A stretch of DNA of 62,567 nucleotides from an uncultured Clostridia bacterium. GTDB taxonomy: Bacteria; Bacillota; Clostridia; Oscillospirales; Ruminococcaceae. Below, piece by piece: positions 32,596 to 41,892 of the stretch; the first letter of the stretch is position 1; each line of letters starts with the position of its first letter. Under the pieces are notes generated by a model. That model searched no databases and had not been told where the DNA came from. It saw only the letters and a list, made by a program, of their open reading frames with translations. A program made the position numbers and the translations under genes. Where the stretch lies: contig CANRDI010000011.1 in the NCBI GenBank assembly GCA_947629335.1, positions 1-62,567 on the forward strand. The letters are read 5' to 3'.

Positions 32596-33693
32596 TCATT
32601 TGCATACCGCGAACAGATTTGTGTCCCAGTCGGGTATATACGGATAATGGCGCATATAAAGCCTGTATTTCTTATTTATTGACTTTATCAAAAGCGGAAG
32701 TCTGAACATGTCTTCATTTCTGTGATACAGTGCGATATTGAGCTTCGGCGAATAATTGGCTATTGTTTCCTTAGCTCCGAGTATGGCGTTTTCTTCCGCG
32801 CCCTCAACGTCTATCTTTATGTAGCTCGCGCTGTCCCCTTTAAGCATACTGTCTACTTTTATCATTTTTATCTCTCGAAACCGTGCGGGATTGAGCAATT
32901 CGCCCTTTTTCGGCTCGGCGCAGCTGCCTCTGCCTTTTCTCACGGAGAAAACGAGCGTCGTGTCTTCGTTCCATGCACCGCAGTTGTACGCTTCTATAAG
33001 CGCCGACCCCAGCATATAGAGCCTGCGTTTCATTTTGCGGAAATTTCTGCTGTCGGGTTCTACGGCGTATATCTTCTTGAACTGCATGGTTGTTCCGTTC
33101 AGAAATTCGATTATCGTATCTCCGTCGTATGCTCCGAGATCGACATAGGTTTCATCCGTTCCTATTCCGAGAAGGTCAAATTTTTCCTCCGGATCTGTTT
33201 GCGCGTCGAGGAGATATTCGAGTTTGCCGCTGAGTTTATAGCGTATAATATCCTCAAAAACCTTTTTCGACTGCGCGTCTTCAAGAATGTCATATACCTT
33301 TTTAAGCTCGGCTTGGTGTTCTTTTGCATAATCAAGCGTAAAAACACCATCTCCCGCGACAGGAACATTCGGCGCATAAAGCTCATGCCTGCGGGAAATA
33401 TCGATGATATGTTCCATGACGTCGGGGAGCTGAGTTCCAAAGCACACGAGTATTATAACATCGTCAAATTCTTCTTCTATTTCTGAAAGCTTTTTTACAT
33501 TATATCCCATAAAACTGTGCCCGCGGACAAAATCGTCGCTCGCCATTATCGCGCTGACATTTACGCCGATATCGTCAAGAACGGCTTTTATTTTTACCGC
33601 GCCGTCGCCCATTCCGTAGAGTACAATTTTCTTGTCTGTTTTTTTAAGGTGATCCCACAGACATTCGTCTATATCATCAAGAAAAAAAGCCAT
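32596..33693 (-). CDS. FkbM-family methyltransferase
   Basis: The start at 33693 is supported by AGGAAAACA upstream; a TTG at 33714 overlaps the stop of the preceding gene and is less likely. The N-terminal part (about 15-110) is a Rossmann-like nucleotide fold (KKIVLYGMGDGAVKIKAVLD). The C-terminal part (about 165-365) is an FkbM-type SAM methyltransferase with YVDLGAYDGDTIIEFLNG, IYAVEPDSRNFRKM and the family's SYIKIDVEGAEENAILGAK. It would methylate a hydroxyl of a small molecule or a polysaccharide. It follows the EAL-like/HDOD gene closely and is probably co-transcribed with it. The substrate is unknown. Confidence 0.82.
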   Translation of the reverse strand: MAFFLDDIDECLWDHLKKTDKKIVLYGMGDGAVKIKAVLDDIGVNVSAIMASDDFVRGHSFMGYNVKKLSEIEEEFDDVIILVCFGTQLPDVMEHIIDISRRHELYAPNVPVAGDGVFTLDYAKEHQAELKKVYDILEDAQSKKVFEDIIRYKLSGKLEYLLDAQTDPEEKFDLLGIGTDETYVDLGAYDGDTIIEFLNGTTMQFKKIYAVEPDSRNFRKMKRRLYMLGSALIEAYNCGAWNEDTTLVFSVRKGRGSCAEPKKGELLNPARFREIKMIKVDSMLKGDSASYIKIDVEGAEENAILGAKETIANYSPKLNIALYHRNEDMFRLPLLIKSINKKYRLYMRHYPYIPDWDTNLFAVCK

Positions 33694-33706
33694 TGTTTTC
33701 CTGTCC

Positions 33707-34891
33707 TCATTCAAAATCTGTTTTATCCGCTTCTTCTATTGCCTCGGCGAACATTTCCGACGCTTTTTCGGGTTTTATCATGTACTTATGCGCCAGCTCT
33801 TCAAAGCTCTCCCATCTGCCTTCGGCATAATCCGCCGCCATTCCGAAAACGTCGCCGTATACTCCGTCTTTCCTCAGTATCCCGCCCTTTATCTCGTCCG
33901 TAAGCGGAAGATCTTCAAGTTCAGGTATGCGTATCTTGTTCCTGCCGAAAGCAAGTATTGACATAAGTCCCATAAGATAGAACTCTTCGGCGCTGTTTTT
34001 CTGTTCGGGTATCTCGCGGGCTATCATTCTGCAAAACTTCGCAGTCACGAGGGAGAGCCTCATAAGTTCGCTGTTTTCGCTGTTTGAGATATGCTGTATC
34101 GCAAGCATATATATCCATTCTCTCAGATAGTCAAGCCCCAGTACTATTATCGCTTGTCCTATGGAAGATATTTTATTTGTAACTCCGAAATATGCCGAAT
34201 TTATCAGCCTCAGTATTTTCTGACACACCGCCGTATCCTGCGACAATACATCTACGATCTCGTCTACATTTGGTTCGGGCTTCATTATTATTTTCATGGC
34301 TTTTACGATACTTATCGGGAGGGGACGTATATTTCTGAGGTCTCTCTGCGGTTTAAGGAAAAATTCGCCGCTGATATATTTACAGCCTATTCTTTTGGCA
34401 AATTCAAAGTCCTCATAGGTCATTACGTTTCGGGCGAAGATTTCCTTATTTGAAAACTTACAGATATACGAGGCTTCCGACTCCGCGGTTTTCGGAGAAG
34501 CAAAATCGAGCATTACCACGCCGCACAGCTCTAATATTTCGTCAAATCCTCTTCCGCGCTTAAAATCGTTGATAGCGAAAAGATAGCCTTTTCTTTTTAT
34601 GACCCTGCATATTTCAAGGGCGTCCTTATCATCTGATATATCGCGCCCCGATATAACGGCTATAAGGCGCTCGGAGGGAAAACCGAGCGGCGCTCCGTCT
34701 TTTATCATTTCTCTTGAAAAATTAACGAACGCCTTTGCTCCTCCGCAGACGCGCCTTATATCTATCCCGAAAAAACCTTCGCGGTTCGCGCCCGCGTTTT
34801 CTGTTCCTGCGAGCCGCTTATATTTCATTTCATATGCGAAAAGCGCGCCGCTGTCGTAAAAGACAGGTCTTCGGGTAAGAAAATAATCCAC
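33707..34891 (-). CDS. EAL-like/HDOD domain regulator (YuxH type)
   Basis: The start at 34891 (GTG) has GAGG at the right distance; a GTG at 34903 is an alternative. The N-terminal part (about 1-190) is a degenerate EAL-like domain: it has RRPVFYDSGALFAYEMKYKR but lacks the catalytic EXL and metal residues. The C-terminal part (about 195-390) is an HDOD domain with RPLPISIVKAMKIIM, DTAVCQKILRLINSAYFG and SIGQAIIVLGLDYLREWIYM. HDOD proteins of this layout (YuxH/CdgJ) affect motility and pili in other bacteria. The degenerate EAL probably does not hydrolyse c-di-GMP and may bind a partner. Its location near type IV pilus genes is suggestive. Confidence 0.82.
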   Translation of the reverse strand: MDYFLTRRPVFYDSGALFAYEMKYKRLAGTENAGANREGFFGIDIRRVCGGAKAFVNFSREMIKDGAPLGFPSERLIAVISGRDISDDKDALEICRVIKRKGYLFAINDFKRGRGFDEILELCGVVMLDFASPKTAESEASYICKFSNKEIFARNVMTYEDFEFAKRIGCKYISGEFFLKPQRDLRNIRPLPISIVKAMKIIMKPEPNVDEIVDVLSQDTAVCQKILRLINSAYFGVTNKISSIGQAIIVLGLDYLREWIYMLAIQHISNSENSELMRLSLVTAKFCRMIAREIPEQKNSAEEFYLMGLMSILAFGRNKIRIPELEDLPLTDEIKGGILRKDGVYGDVFGMAADYAEGRWESFEELAHKYMIKPEKASEMFAEAIEEADKTDFE

Positions 34892-35094
34892 CTTGATCCT
34901 CACTTCCTCAAAGATTTATACTTTGCGCAGAGCCGATAAACCGACTTTTTAAAAAGGCTGACACTTTATATTATACAACAAAAAATGTTTTATTTCAAGG
35001 GGTAAAAAAGTTTTACCGAACAAAACGCGCTTTAGTCCTTTTCAAATGCCATGATACGGCGGCGCTTTGCGGAAATTTGCGCAAATGCGCCGTT

Positions 35095-37446
35095 TTATGA
35101 CCGGCTGATATTCCAGATATCCTTTGCATAGCCTGCAATAGTTCTGTCAGAGCTGAACTTTCCGGCACAGGTCATATTTATAAAACACTTTTTGGTAAAT
35201 TCGGGGTGGTTAAATCCGAAATCGCTGTTCGCTTTAAGTTTTGCTTGGACATAATTTTCGAGGTCGCCGATAACGTAATAGTGGTCGGGCTTGTGCCATG
35301 AAGCTCCGTCAAGAAGCGAATAATAAAGCTCTCTGAAAGCACCGCTGCCGCCGTCGGAAAATGTCCCGTCGATAAGCGTGTTAAGAACTCTTGCTATGCG
35401 GGTGTTTTCGGAATATATCTTTCTCGGATCGTAGTTCGGCATTATCTGCTCTAAGTCGGGAACTCTTGCGCCGAAGATATAGTTGTTTTCCTCGCCCGCT
35501 TCTTCCGCTATCTCGACATTTGCGCCGTCGTAAGTTCCGAGGGTCATTGTGCCGTTGAGCATAAACTTCATATTGCCCGTGCCGGAGGCTTCTGTGCCTG
35601 CCGTAGAGATCTGTTCGGAAATATCCGCCGCAACAACGAGCTTTTCCGCATACGATACGTTATAGTTCTGCACGAAAACAACCTTTAAAACGCCGTTTAT
35701 GGACGCGTCGTTATTGACAAGCTCCGCTATCTCGTTTATAAACTTGATTATCGCTTTAGCGCGCGCATAGCCCGGAGCGGATTTTGCACCGAATATAAAC
35801 GTAGTAGGAGCGAAGTTCGCAATGCTTCCGTCTTTCAGACCGAAATAGATATAAAGAATGCTGAATGCGTTCATAAGCTGGCGCTTGTATTCGTGAAGGC
35901 GTTTTATTTGAATGTCAAACATACTGTTGGGGTCAATTCTTGTGTTTTCATATTTCGCAATATGCTCTGCAAGACGGCACTTGTTTTCATGCTTTATGTC
36001 TGCAAAGCGCTGTAAAACAGAGCTGTCGTCGGCAAATCTGCGCAGATTTTTAAGCTCGTCGAGGTCTGTGAGCCATTTTTCGCTTCCGAGAAGTTCGGTT
36101 ATCATAGCCGATAGCTTGGGGTTGCAGAGCGCAAGCCAGCGGCGCGGGGTTATGCCGTTCGTTTCGTTCAGAAAACGTTCGGGATAAAGCTCGTACCAGT
36201 CGCTGAGAGCGGTGTTTTTCAGAATGTCGGTGTGGATCTTAGCTACGCCGTTTATATGCGCCGAACAATAGATAGCCATTCTTGCCATATGAACGGTGCC
36301 GTCGGCGATGAGCTGCATAGACGCGCTTTTTTCGCGCGAAACGCCTTTTCGGTACATATCAGCGATAAACGCCTCGTTTATCCGCAAAATGACCGCATAG
36401 ACTTCGGGGAGAAGTTCTTCGATGAGGTCGCTTCCCCATTTTTCGAGCGCCTCTGCCATAATGGTGTGGTTTGTATAGTTAAAGGTCTTTTTGGCGATAT
36501 CGAGTGCGTCTTCAAACTCGACGCCGCGGCTCATAAGGTTTCTGATAAGTTCGGGGATAGCTATAACGGGGTGTGTGTCGTTAAGCTGAACAGCATTATA
36601 CTCGGCAAAGGTCAGAAGCGTTCTGCCTGCGGCAAGGTGCTTTTTTACGAGGTCTTCCATAGAAGCCGCGCTGAAGAAATACTCCTGTTTCAGACGCAGC
36701 ATTTTACCGCTTCTGGTATCGTCGTTGGGGTAAAGAGTACGGGAGATGTTTTCAGCTTCGATCTCGCCGCGTGCTGCCTCAAAATAATCCTGGCGGTTGA
36801 ATGCGTCGAAGTCAAATGCGCACAGAGGCTCTGCCTGCCACAGGCGCAGAGTGCAGGCATAGTCGTTTTTATAACCGAAGATCGGCATATCATACGGTAC
36901 AGCCTTTACGTCGCCTGTTGAAAAATGAACGATGACCGTATCGTTTTCGACGCGTCTGCTCCAAGGGTCGCCGTATCTTGTCCAATCGTCGGCATATTCT
37001 TTCTGAAAGCCGTTTTCTATCGTCTGTTTAAAAAGTCCGTATTTATAGCGTATACCGTATCCCGTAAGCGGCAGCTTTTGGGTCGCCGCGCTGTCAAGAA
37101 AGCAAGCCGCGAGCCTTCCCAAGCCTCCGTTTCCGAGAGCGGCGTCTTCAATCTCTTCGAGATCCGACAGGCTTCCGCCCGCCTGATTTAAAAGCTCTTC
37201 GGCAAAGTCGGAAAGTCCGAGACACATAATATTGTTATAAACCGCGCGTCCGACGAGAAATTCCGCCGAGAGATAGCTCGCGCCTCTGCCCGAAGGGCGG
37301 CTGCAGTTCATCATCGGCACAGCCTGGCTCATAATGGCGCTTCCGAGGGCGTTGTGGAGCTGTACGGGCGTATACTTGTCCCCGTATTTTTCCTCTTTGC
37401 GCAGGAAATCCTCAAAGTCGTTTTTCAGTAGGGTTTTGTCTATCAT
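35095..37446 (-). CDS. glgP: Glycogen/maltodextrin phosphorylase
   Basis: The 783-residue enzyme has all family landmarks: SYLSAEFLVGR near residue 59, ALGNGGLGRLAACFLDS near residue 104, QLNDTHPVIAIPEL near 280, NGITPRRWLALCNP near 430, RLHEYKRQLMNAFSI near 520 and EASGTGNMKFMLNG near 625, where Lys binds pyridoxal phosphate. It cleaves alpha-1,4-glucan with phosphate to give glucose-1-phosphate. It is slightly shorter than E. coli GlgP (about 815), as in many Firmicutes. AAAGGAGG precedes the ATG. It stands alone with its own promoter. Confidence 0.96.
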   Translation of the reverse strand: MIDKTLLKNDFEDFLRKEEKYGDKYTPVQLHNALGSAIMSQAVPMMNCSRPSGRGASYLSAEFLVGRAVYNNIMCLGLSDFAEELLNQAGGSLSDLEEIEDAALGNGGLGRLAACFLDSAATQKLPLTGYGIRYKYGLFKQTIENGFQKEYADDWTRYGDPWSRRVENDTVIVHFSTGDVKAVPYDMPIFGYKNDYACTLRLWQAEPLCAFDFDAFNRQDYFEAARGEIEAENISRTLYPNDDTRSGKMLRLKQEYFFSAASMEDLVKKHLAAGRTLLTFAEYNAVQLNDTHPVIAIPELIRNLMSRGVEFEDALDIAKKTFNYTNHTIMAEALEKWGSDLIEELLPEVYAVILRINEAFIADMYRKGVSREKSASMQLIADGTVHMARMAIYCSAHINGVAKIHTDILKNTALSDWYELYPERFLNETNGITPRRWLALCNPKLSAMITELLGSEKWLTDLDELKNLRRFADDSSVLQRFADIKHENKCRLAEHIAKYENTRIDPNSMFDIQIKRLHEYKRQLMNAFSILYIYFGLKDGSIANFAPTTFIFGAKSAPGYARAKAIIKFINEIAELVNNDASINGVLKVVFVQNYNVSYAEKLVVAADISEQISTAGTEASGTGNMKFMLNGTMTLGTYDGANVEIAEEAGEENNYIFGARVPDLEQIMPNYDPRKIYSENTRIARVLNTLIDGTFSDGGSGAFRELYYSLLDGASWHKPDHYYVIGDLENYVQAKLKANSDFGFNHPEFTKKCFINMTCAGKFSSDRTIAGYAKDIWNISRS

Positions 37447-37497
37447 TTTGTTGTCCTCCTTTTGAAAGTTCGGATATGTAAAAAGGTATTCAACTTA

Positions 37498-37525
37498 ATT
37501 ATACCACATTATTCTGAAAAATCAA
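37498..37525 (-). promoter_or_regulatory. Promoter of glgP
   Basis: On the minus strand TTGATT (37525-37520) and TATAAT (37503-37498) have a 16-bp spacer. Confidence 0.6.
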
Positions 37526-37657
37526 TATGTTATTGAAGAAAAACATCATAATGAGTAAGAATATTTTAATAATTTTGATTTTCAAAAGAAATTTTCCTCA
37601 AAAATCCGCGGGATATTTGAATATCGTCACGCTCAAAAAGAGGAAACCGTAAATTTT

Positions 37658-37699
37658 AGTTTGTCGATAAAGCCTGTTATTCGGGTTTTTGTACAAACT
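37658..37699. repeat. Short TGTCGATAAAG hairpin repeat
   Basis: AGTTTGT (37658-37664) pairs with ACAAACT (37693-37699) around CGATAAAGCCTG. It matches the 32518 copy. No gene is supported in 37447-38037 apart from the pilC promoter. Confidence 0.6.
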
Positions 37700-37879
37700 G
37701 AGATGGATTGTTTCCCGAAACAGCAGCGGTAAAAATCTTGTGTTTTCCCATCCCATCATAGCCAAAAAGGGAATTGCGTATGGTTTTTCATCAAAGAATG
37801 TAGTAATTTTGCACATAAACAATAAGTGAAATTCTACATCCGTTTTTCATATTTTGTACGTTAAATGTTCGCTCAGTGC

Positions 37880-37908
37880 TTGAAAAAATTGAAAAAATGT
37901 GTTATAAT
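37880..37908 (+). promoter_or_regulatory. Promoter of the pilC operon
   Basis: TTGAAA (37880-37885) and TATAAT (37903-37908) have a 17-bp spacer. The leader is about 125 nt to the GTG start. Confidence 0.75.
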
Positions 37909-38037
37909 TATAGAACAAGTATAAGCGGGTATGGGCGTATTGCGCCATTTTATAATGAGGTAAAAGGCTTAAAAGGCTTGTTCCCGCTTTTATCAAATGC
38001 CGAAGCGCTGCTTCGGAAAGGAAACGGAGGTTTTCAG

Positions 38038-39231
38038 GTGAAGAAATTCTCATATGTTGCCACTGACGCCGGCGGTAAAACCTTTAGGGGTCAGGAAATG
38101 GCTGAGGATTTTAAGGAACTTCAGGCAAAGCTCAGAGAGAGAAATCTTTACGTTACGAGCTACCGCGATCTCGGTATGAACAGTATCGAGGTAAAGTATA
38201 AGTTCAAGACAAAAGAGGTCTCTTTTATCGCCAGACAGCTCGCTTCTATGACGTCGGCGGGTCTGTCGCTCGTAAGGGCGCTGTATATCCTTCAAGATCA
38301 GCAGGAAAACAAAAAAGCAAAGGCTGTGCTTCTGGAAATTTATGAAGAGGTACAAAAAGGAACTTCATTCTCGGACGTTCTGAAAATGAAACCGGGCGTT
38401 TTCCCCGATATGTTTGTAAGCCTTGTGGCGGCGGGCGAAGCGTCGGGTACTCTCGACACGATGCTCACCAGACTTTCGGATCACTTTGCGAACGCGAACA
38501 AAACCGCAAATAAGGCGAAATCCGCAATGGTTTACCCGATGATACTGTTGGTATTGCTTTTGGCGGTAATCATCCTTTTGTTTACACAGGTTCTTCCGAT
38601 GTTTTCAAGTCTCGGAAATCCGGAGGACTATTCGGCGCTGACGATAGCGCTGTTGGCGTTTTCCGATTCGCTTATCAACCAGTGGTATGTTTACATAATC
38701 GTTATCGTGGCTATAGTCGTCGGTGTTTTCATACTTTTGCGAACGCCTGCGACAAGGCTGAAGATGGACGAGTTGCTGCTGAAACTGCCTAAGATCGGAA
38801 AACTCGTCGCAACAATGTACACCGGAAGTTTCGCAAGAAATATGTCCGACCTCTACGGCGCAGGTCTTCAAATGGTCGAATGTATAGAAAAGTCCATAGC
38901 GGCGGTAAATAACAGCTATGTCCATAAGCGCTTTGAAGAGGTCGTAAACGACATAAAGCTCGGCGAGAGTATGTCGAAGGCGATCGAAAAGACGGGCATT
39001 TTCGAGGGCATGTTTACCTCGATCATCTATGTCGGCGAAGAATCCGGTACGCTCGATACCATTCTGACCAAAGCGGCGGACTATTATGATGAAGAAGCCG
39101 ACGCAGCGGTCACAAAGCTCGTAAGCCTTATGGAGCCTATGATGATCATTCTTATGGGTATTGCGATAGGACTGTTCCTCGCAGGAATGTTCCCGCTGCT
39201 CTACGGCGGAATGCTCAGTGCGGCTGGCTGA
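38038..39231 (+). CDS. pilC: Type IV pilus platform protein PilC
   Basis: The start is GTG at 38038, with GGAGG 7 nt upstream; upstream in-frame sequence is a leader. The 397-residue protein has two T2SF domains (VSFIARQLASMTSAGLSLVR near residue 57 and KLVATMYTGSFARNMSDLYG near residue 255) and three membrane helices. PilC sits in the inner membrane and links the PilB motor to pilin extrusion. It is the first gene of an operon with pilM-pilN, pilO and pilins. Length is typical. Confidence 0.93.
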   Translation: MKKFSYVATDAGGKTFRGQEMAEDFKELQAKLRERNLYVTSYRDLGMNSIEVKYKFKTKEVSFIARQLASMTSAGLSLVRALYILQDQQENKKAKAVLLEIYEEVQKGTSFSDVLKMKPGVFPDMFVSLVAAGEASGTLDTMLTRLSDHFANANKTANKAKSAMVYPMILLVLLLAVIILLFTQVLPMFSSLGNPEDYSALTIALLAFSDSLINQWYVYIIVIVAIVVGVFILLRTPATRLKMDELLLKLPKIGKLVATMYTGSFARNMSDLYGAGLQMVECIEKSIAAVNNSYVHKRFEEVVNDIKLGESMSKAIEKTGIFEGMFTSIIYVGEESGTLDTILTKAADYYDEEADAAVTKLVSLMEPMMIILMGIAIGLFLAGMFPLLYGGMLSAAG

Positions 39232-39242
39232 TAGACCGAACG

Positions 39243-39270
39243 GCTTCGCCGCGGCATAAGAGCGGCGAAG
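39243..39270 (+). other. Intercistronic hairpin after pilC
   Basis: CTTCGCCGC pairs with GCGGCGAAG (about 39243-39270) without a T run. It may stabilise or partly stop the pilC mRNA. Confidence 0.5.
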
Positions 39271-39303
39271 TCTTAAAACAAATGAAAATATGAGGTGAAT
39301 TTA

Positions 39304-40992
39304 ATGCTTTCTTTTGAAATTACCGACAGTCAGATAAAGCTCATCAGAGGCGTTCAGAGCGGTTCTAAGATCAGGATCCAGGACGCGGAGATAACCGAGC
39401 TTTCCGAAGGCTATGTCCAGAACGGATATATTTCCGAAGTGCCTATGGTTGCGGCGGCGCTGAGCGAAATGCTGAAAGTCAAGAACATAAAGGAGAGAGA
39501 GGCGATAGTTTCTATCACTTCAAGCTCCATTGTCTACAAGGAAATGGCTGTCGCAAAGCCCAAGAATATGAAAAACCCCGCCATTATCGAGGCTATGATA
39601 CAGGCGAGTATGAACATCACAAACGACTATAACATTTCATTTACGATAGTCGGCGAGTTTGAGGACGAGGAAAAGAATAAAATGCTTTCCGTTATCGCGG
39701 CGGCTTGTCCCCAGCGCCTTGTCGACGGCTATGTAAGGCTCTTCTCGCACGTCGGACTACAGCTTAAAGGCGCTTATGTAGCAAACAACTCTGCGACAAG
39801 GCTCGTTTTGAGTACTCCTAAAATGGAGGAAAGAATGCCGCTGCTCGCAGTTCAGGTAGATAAACACTTTTTGAGCATGAACCTGTATGAAAACAAGCAG
39901 ATAGCGTTCTCGCGTTTCTTTAATATTGACCCCGCGGATTATGACAATGCTCCCGATTATGTTTCGAGAGCGCTCTATGATAACCTGTACAGAATGATAC
40001 AATTTATCAAGACCCGCTCTAAGGACAGCAAAAACAACGATACAAGACCGCTCCAGGAGATCATGCTCTACGGCGAATGGGACAGCTTCAGCGAGATAAA
40101 CAACGCTGTGGCACAGTTCGATAACGTAAGAAATTCGACATTCTCCATGCCGGCAATGGTTTCAACAGCGACCGCGTTCGATTTCCCGAAGTTTGTAAAC
40201 TCTATCGGCGCGCTCTGCCGCATAAACAAGGATAAGGAATTTATAAACCTTCTCGAAGCCACTTCGGCTAAAAGCTCAACTGCTGCGAACACGTTTCTGC
40301 TCTCTCTTGCGGGAGTTGTTGCGGGAGCTGTGGCGCTCGTCGGAGGTACGGTTATTGTTCTCAACATTATCAACAACAACCTTCAGGGTCAGATAGACTC
40401 GCTCCAGGCAAAGATAACCGACCCGCAGATGCAGAACGACCTTTCGATTGTTGACCAGAGAACAAGTATGCTCGCGGGATTCCAGAGCTATAACGATACC
40501 GTAAACCGTACCGCGCTTCTCTTCAACTACCAGCCAAAGGTTCAGAGCTATATCATTGAAAAAGTGCGCGTTCCTATTGATAATACAGAAGATGTGCTTC
40601 TTGAAGAGGGCGAAGAGCTTGATATCGAGAGCATTTCGATAAGCGGATATAACGTAACGGCTACGTTCAGAGGACACTCGAAGGGCGACCCGACGTCCCT
40701 TCCGTCAAGATATGCGCAATATCTTACCGAAAAAGTATTAAATAAGTACGGCGAGCCCTTTTTCATAAATGTTTCCTATAGCGGATTTACAAAGGACAAC
40801 AACACCGAAGAAGATGATGAAGAGGCATTTACAAATCCCGATTATGTAGCAGATACAGTTTTCACTTTTAGCATGTCAATGACCCTCCAAATGGGAAGCG
40901 ACGAGGCTAACGCTACATACGGCGACGATGCGGGCGAAGGAAACGAGAACCCGAATGAACAGGAAGGAGTTGATGAAAATGCGGCTCAGTAA
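39304..40992 (+). CDS. PilM-PilN fusion, pilus alignment protein
   Basis: The start is ATG at 39304 behind TGAGGTGA. The 562-residue product has a PilM actin-like domain (about 1-325: LSFEITDSQIKLIRG, VSITSSSIVYKEMAV, LLAVQVDKHFLSMNLYENK) joined to a PilN-like part: one membrane helix (about 335-360, GVVAGAVALVGGTVIVLNII), a coiled coil (QGQIDSLQAKITDPQMQNDL) and a C-terminal ferredoxin-like domain with an acidic tail. PilM normally binds the N terminus of PilN in the cytoplasm; here the two are one chain. The fusion is uncommon. The next gene (PilO-like) overlaps it by 14 nt, so translation is coupled. Confidence 0.75.
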   Translation: MLSFEITDSQIKLIRGVQSGSKIRIQDAEITELSEGYVQNGYISEVPMVAAALSEMLKVKNIKEREAIVSITSSSIVYKEMAVAKPKNMKNPAIIEAMIQASMNITNDYNISFTIVGEFEDEEKNKMLSVIAAACPQRLVDGYVRLFSHVGLQLKGAYVANNSATRLVLSTPKMEERMPLLAVQVDKHFLSMNLYENKQIAFSRFFNIDPADYDNAPDYVSRALYDNLYRMIQFIKTRSKDSKNNDTRPLQEIMLYGEWDSFSEINNAVAQFDNVRNSTFSMPAMVSTATAFDFPKFVNSIGALCRINKDKEFINLLEATSAKSSTAANTFLLSLAGVVAGAVALVGGTVIVLNIINNNLQGQIDSLQAKITDPQMQNDLSIVDQRTSMLAGFQSYNDTVNRTALLFNYQPKVQSYIIEKVRVPIDNTEDVLLEEGEELDIESISISGYNVTATFRGHSKGDPTSLPSRYAQYLTEKVLNKYGEPFFINVSYSGFTKDNNTEEDDEEAFTNPDYVADTVFTFSMSMTLQMGSDEANATYGDDAGEGNENPNEQEGVDENAAQ

Positions 40993-41848
40993 ACAAGAAC
41001 GTATAGCAGTTATGGTAATTCTCGTGATTGTTATTATTGCACTCGGCGTATTTTTGTTCATAGTACCTGCGGCGCAGAAAATCGGAGTTACAAATCAGAA
41101 CCTTGCAAACAAGCAGAGCGAATATGACGCGGCGCTTGCAAAACGGGCGACAAAAGGTTTGCTCAAAGACCAGATCATCGAGGCTTATAAAGAAGGCGAG
41201 CATATCGCGGATATGTTCTTCCCCGAAATGAAGTCCTATGAGGCAGACGCGGCGGCAAGAGAATTTATTCAACAGTGCGAGGCGAATATTATCGTCACCG
41301 AGCTTTCCGTTTCAAATCCCGGAACAGCTACCCTTTCTACAAGTTTCCCGACCGAGACCGAGGTCACATACAGTTTAAAACAGTATGCAACGCAGGGCGT
41401 GGCAATCGACGAGGCAGTAGCAAAGCGTATGGAGAGAATTGCAAATCTTCAGGCGGCTCTCGGAAGTTCACAGACGATCGGTTCGAGTATCGTAAACTTT
41501 ACGGTTAAAGCCGAAAATCAAGAAGAACTTACAAAATTTGTCGATGAGATAAATAACTATATCAGAAATGAAAACGGCGTTGATACGAGAAAAGCGCTTA
41601 TGCTTTCAAGCGGATACAGCATAACTTATGACGACGTTTCGGAAAAGTACGATAATTATTCGGAAGAAGAAGCTACCGAACCCGGCGAAAATGAAAATGA
41701 AGACGGTGAATATAAGTCGCTTCAGGTTTCTCTCATATTTTACAGTATTGAGCGCATGCAGGATCCCCAGCCTCAGCTTGGCGCTCAGGACGGCATAGTC
41801 ACAAGCACAGACGAGCAGCCTGAACAGTCCGAGCAGTCTGCGGCATAA
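40979..41848 (+). CDS. pilO: PilO-like pilus assembly protein
   Basis: The start at 40979 follows AGGAAGGAG; it overlaps the upstream gene by 14 nt. The 289-residue protein has an N-terminal membrane helix (about 8-30, VMVILVIVIIALGVFLFIV), a coiled coil (about 35-80) and a periplasmic/extracytoplasmic domain (about 95-245) followed by an acidic tail. This is the layout of PilO, which pairs with PilN. Sequence identity is weak, so the call rests on topology and operon context. Confidence 0.7.
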   Translation: MRLSKQERIAVMVILVIVIIALGVFLFIVPAAQKIGVTNQNLANKQSEYDAALAKRATKGLLKDQIIEAYKEGEHIADMFFPEMKSYEADAAAREFIQQCEANIIVTELSVSNPGTATLSTSFPTETEVTYSLKQYATQGVAIDEAVAKRMERIANLQAALGSSQTIGSSIVNFTVKAENQEELTKFVDEINNYIRNENGVDTRKALMLSSGYSITYDDVSEKYDNYSEEEATEPGENENEDGEYKSLQVSLIFYSIERMQDPQPQLGAQDGIVTSTDEQPEQSEQSAA

Positions 41849-41892
41849 AATGCATTGAGGCGTTGTTTTGATTTTAGAAAGAAGGAGGAAAT

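Noticed and set aside
33707-34891. Active c-di-GMP phosphodiesterase
   Set aside because: The EAL-like domain lacks the catalytic and metal-binding residues, so only a degenerate call is supported.
37598-37822. 74-residue minus-strand ORF upstream of pilC
   Set aside because: It covers a short hairpin repeat and has no clear ribosome site or domain.
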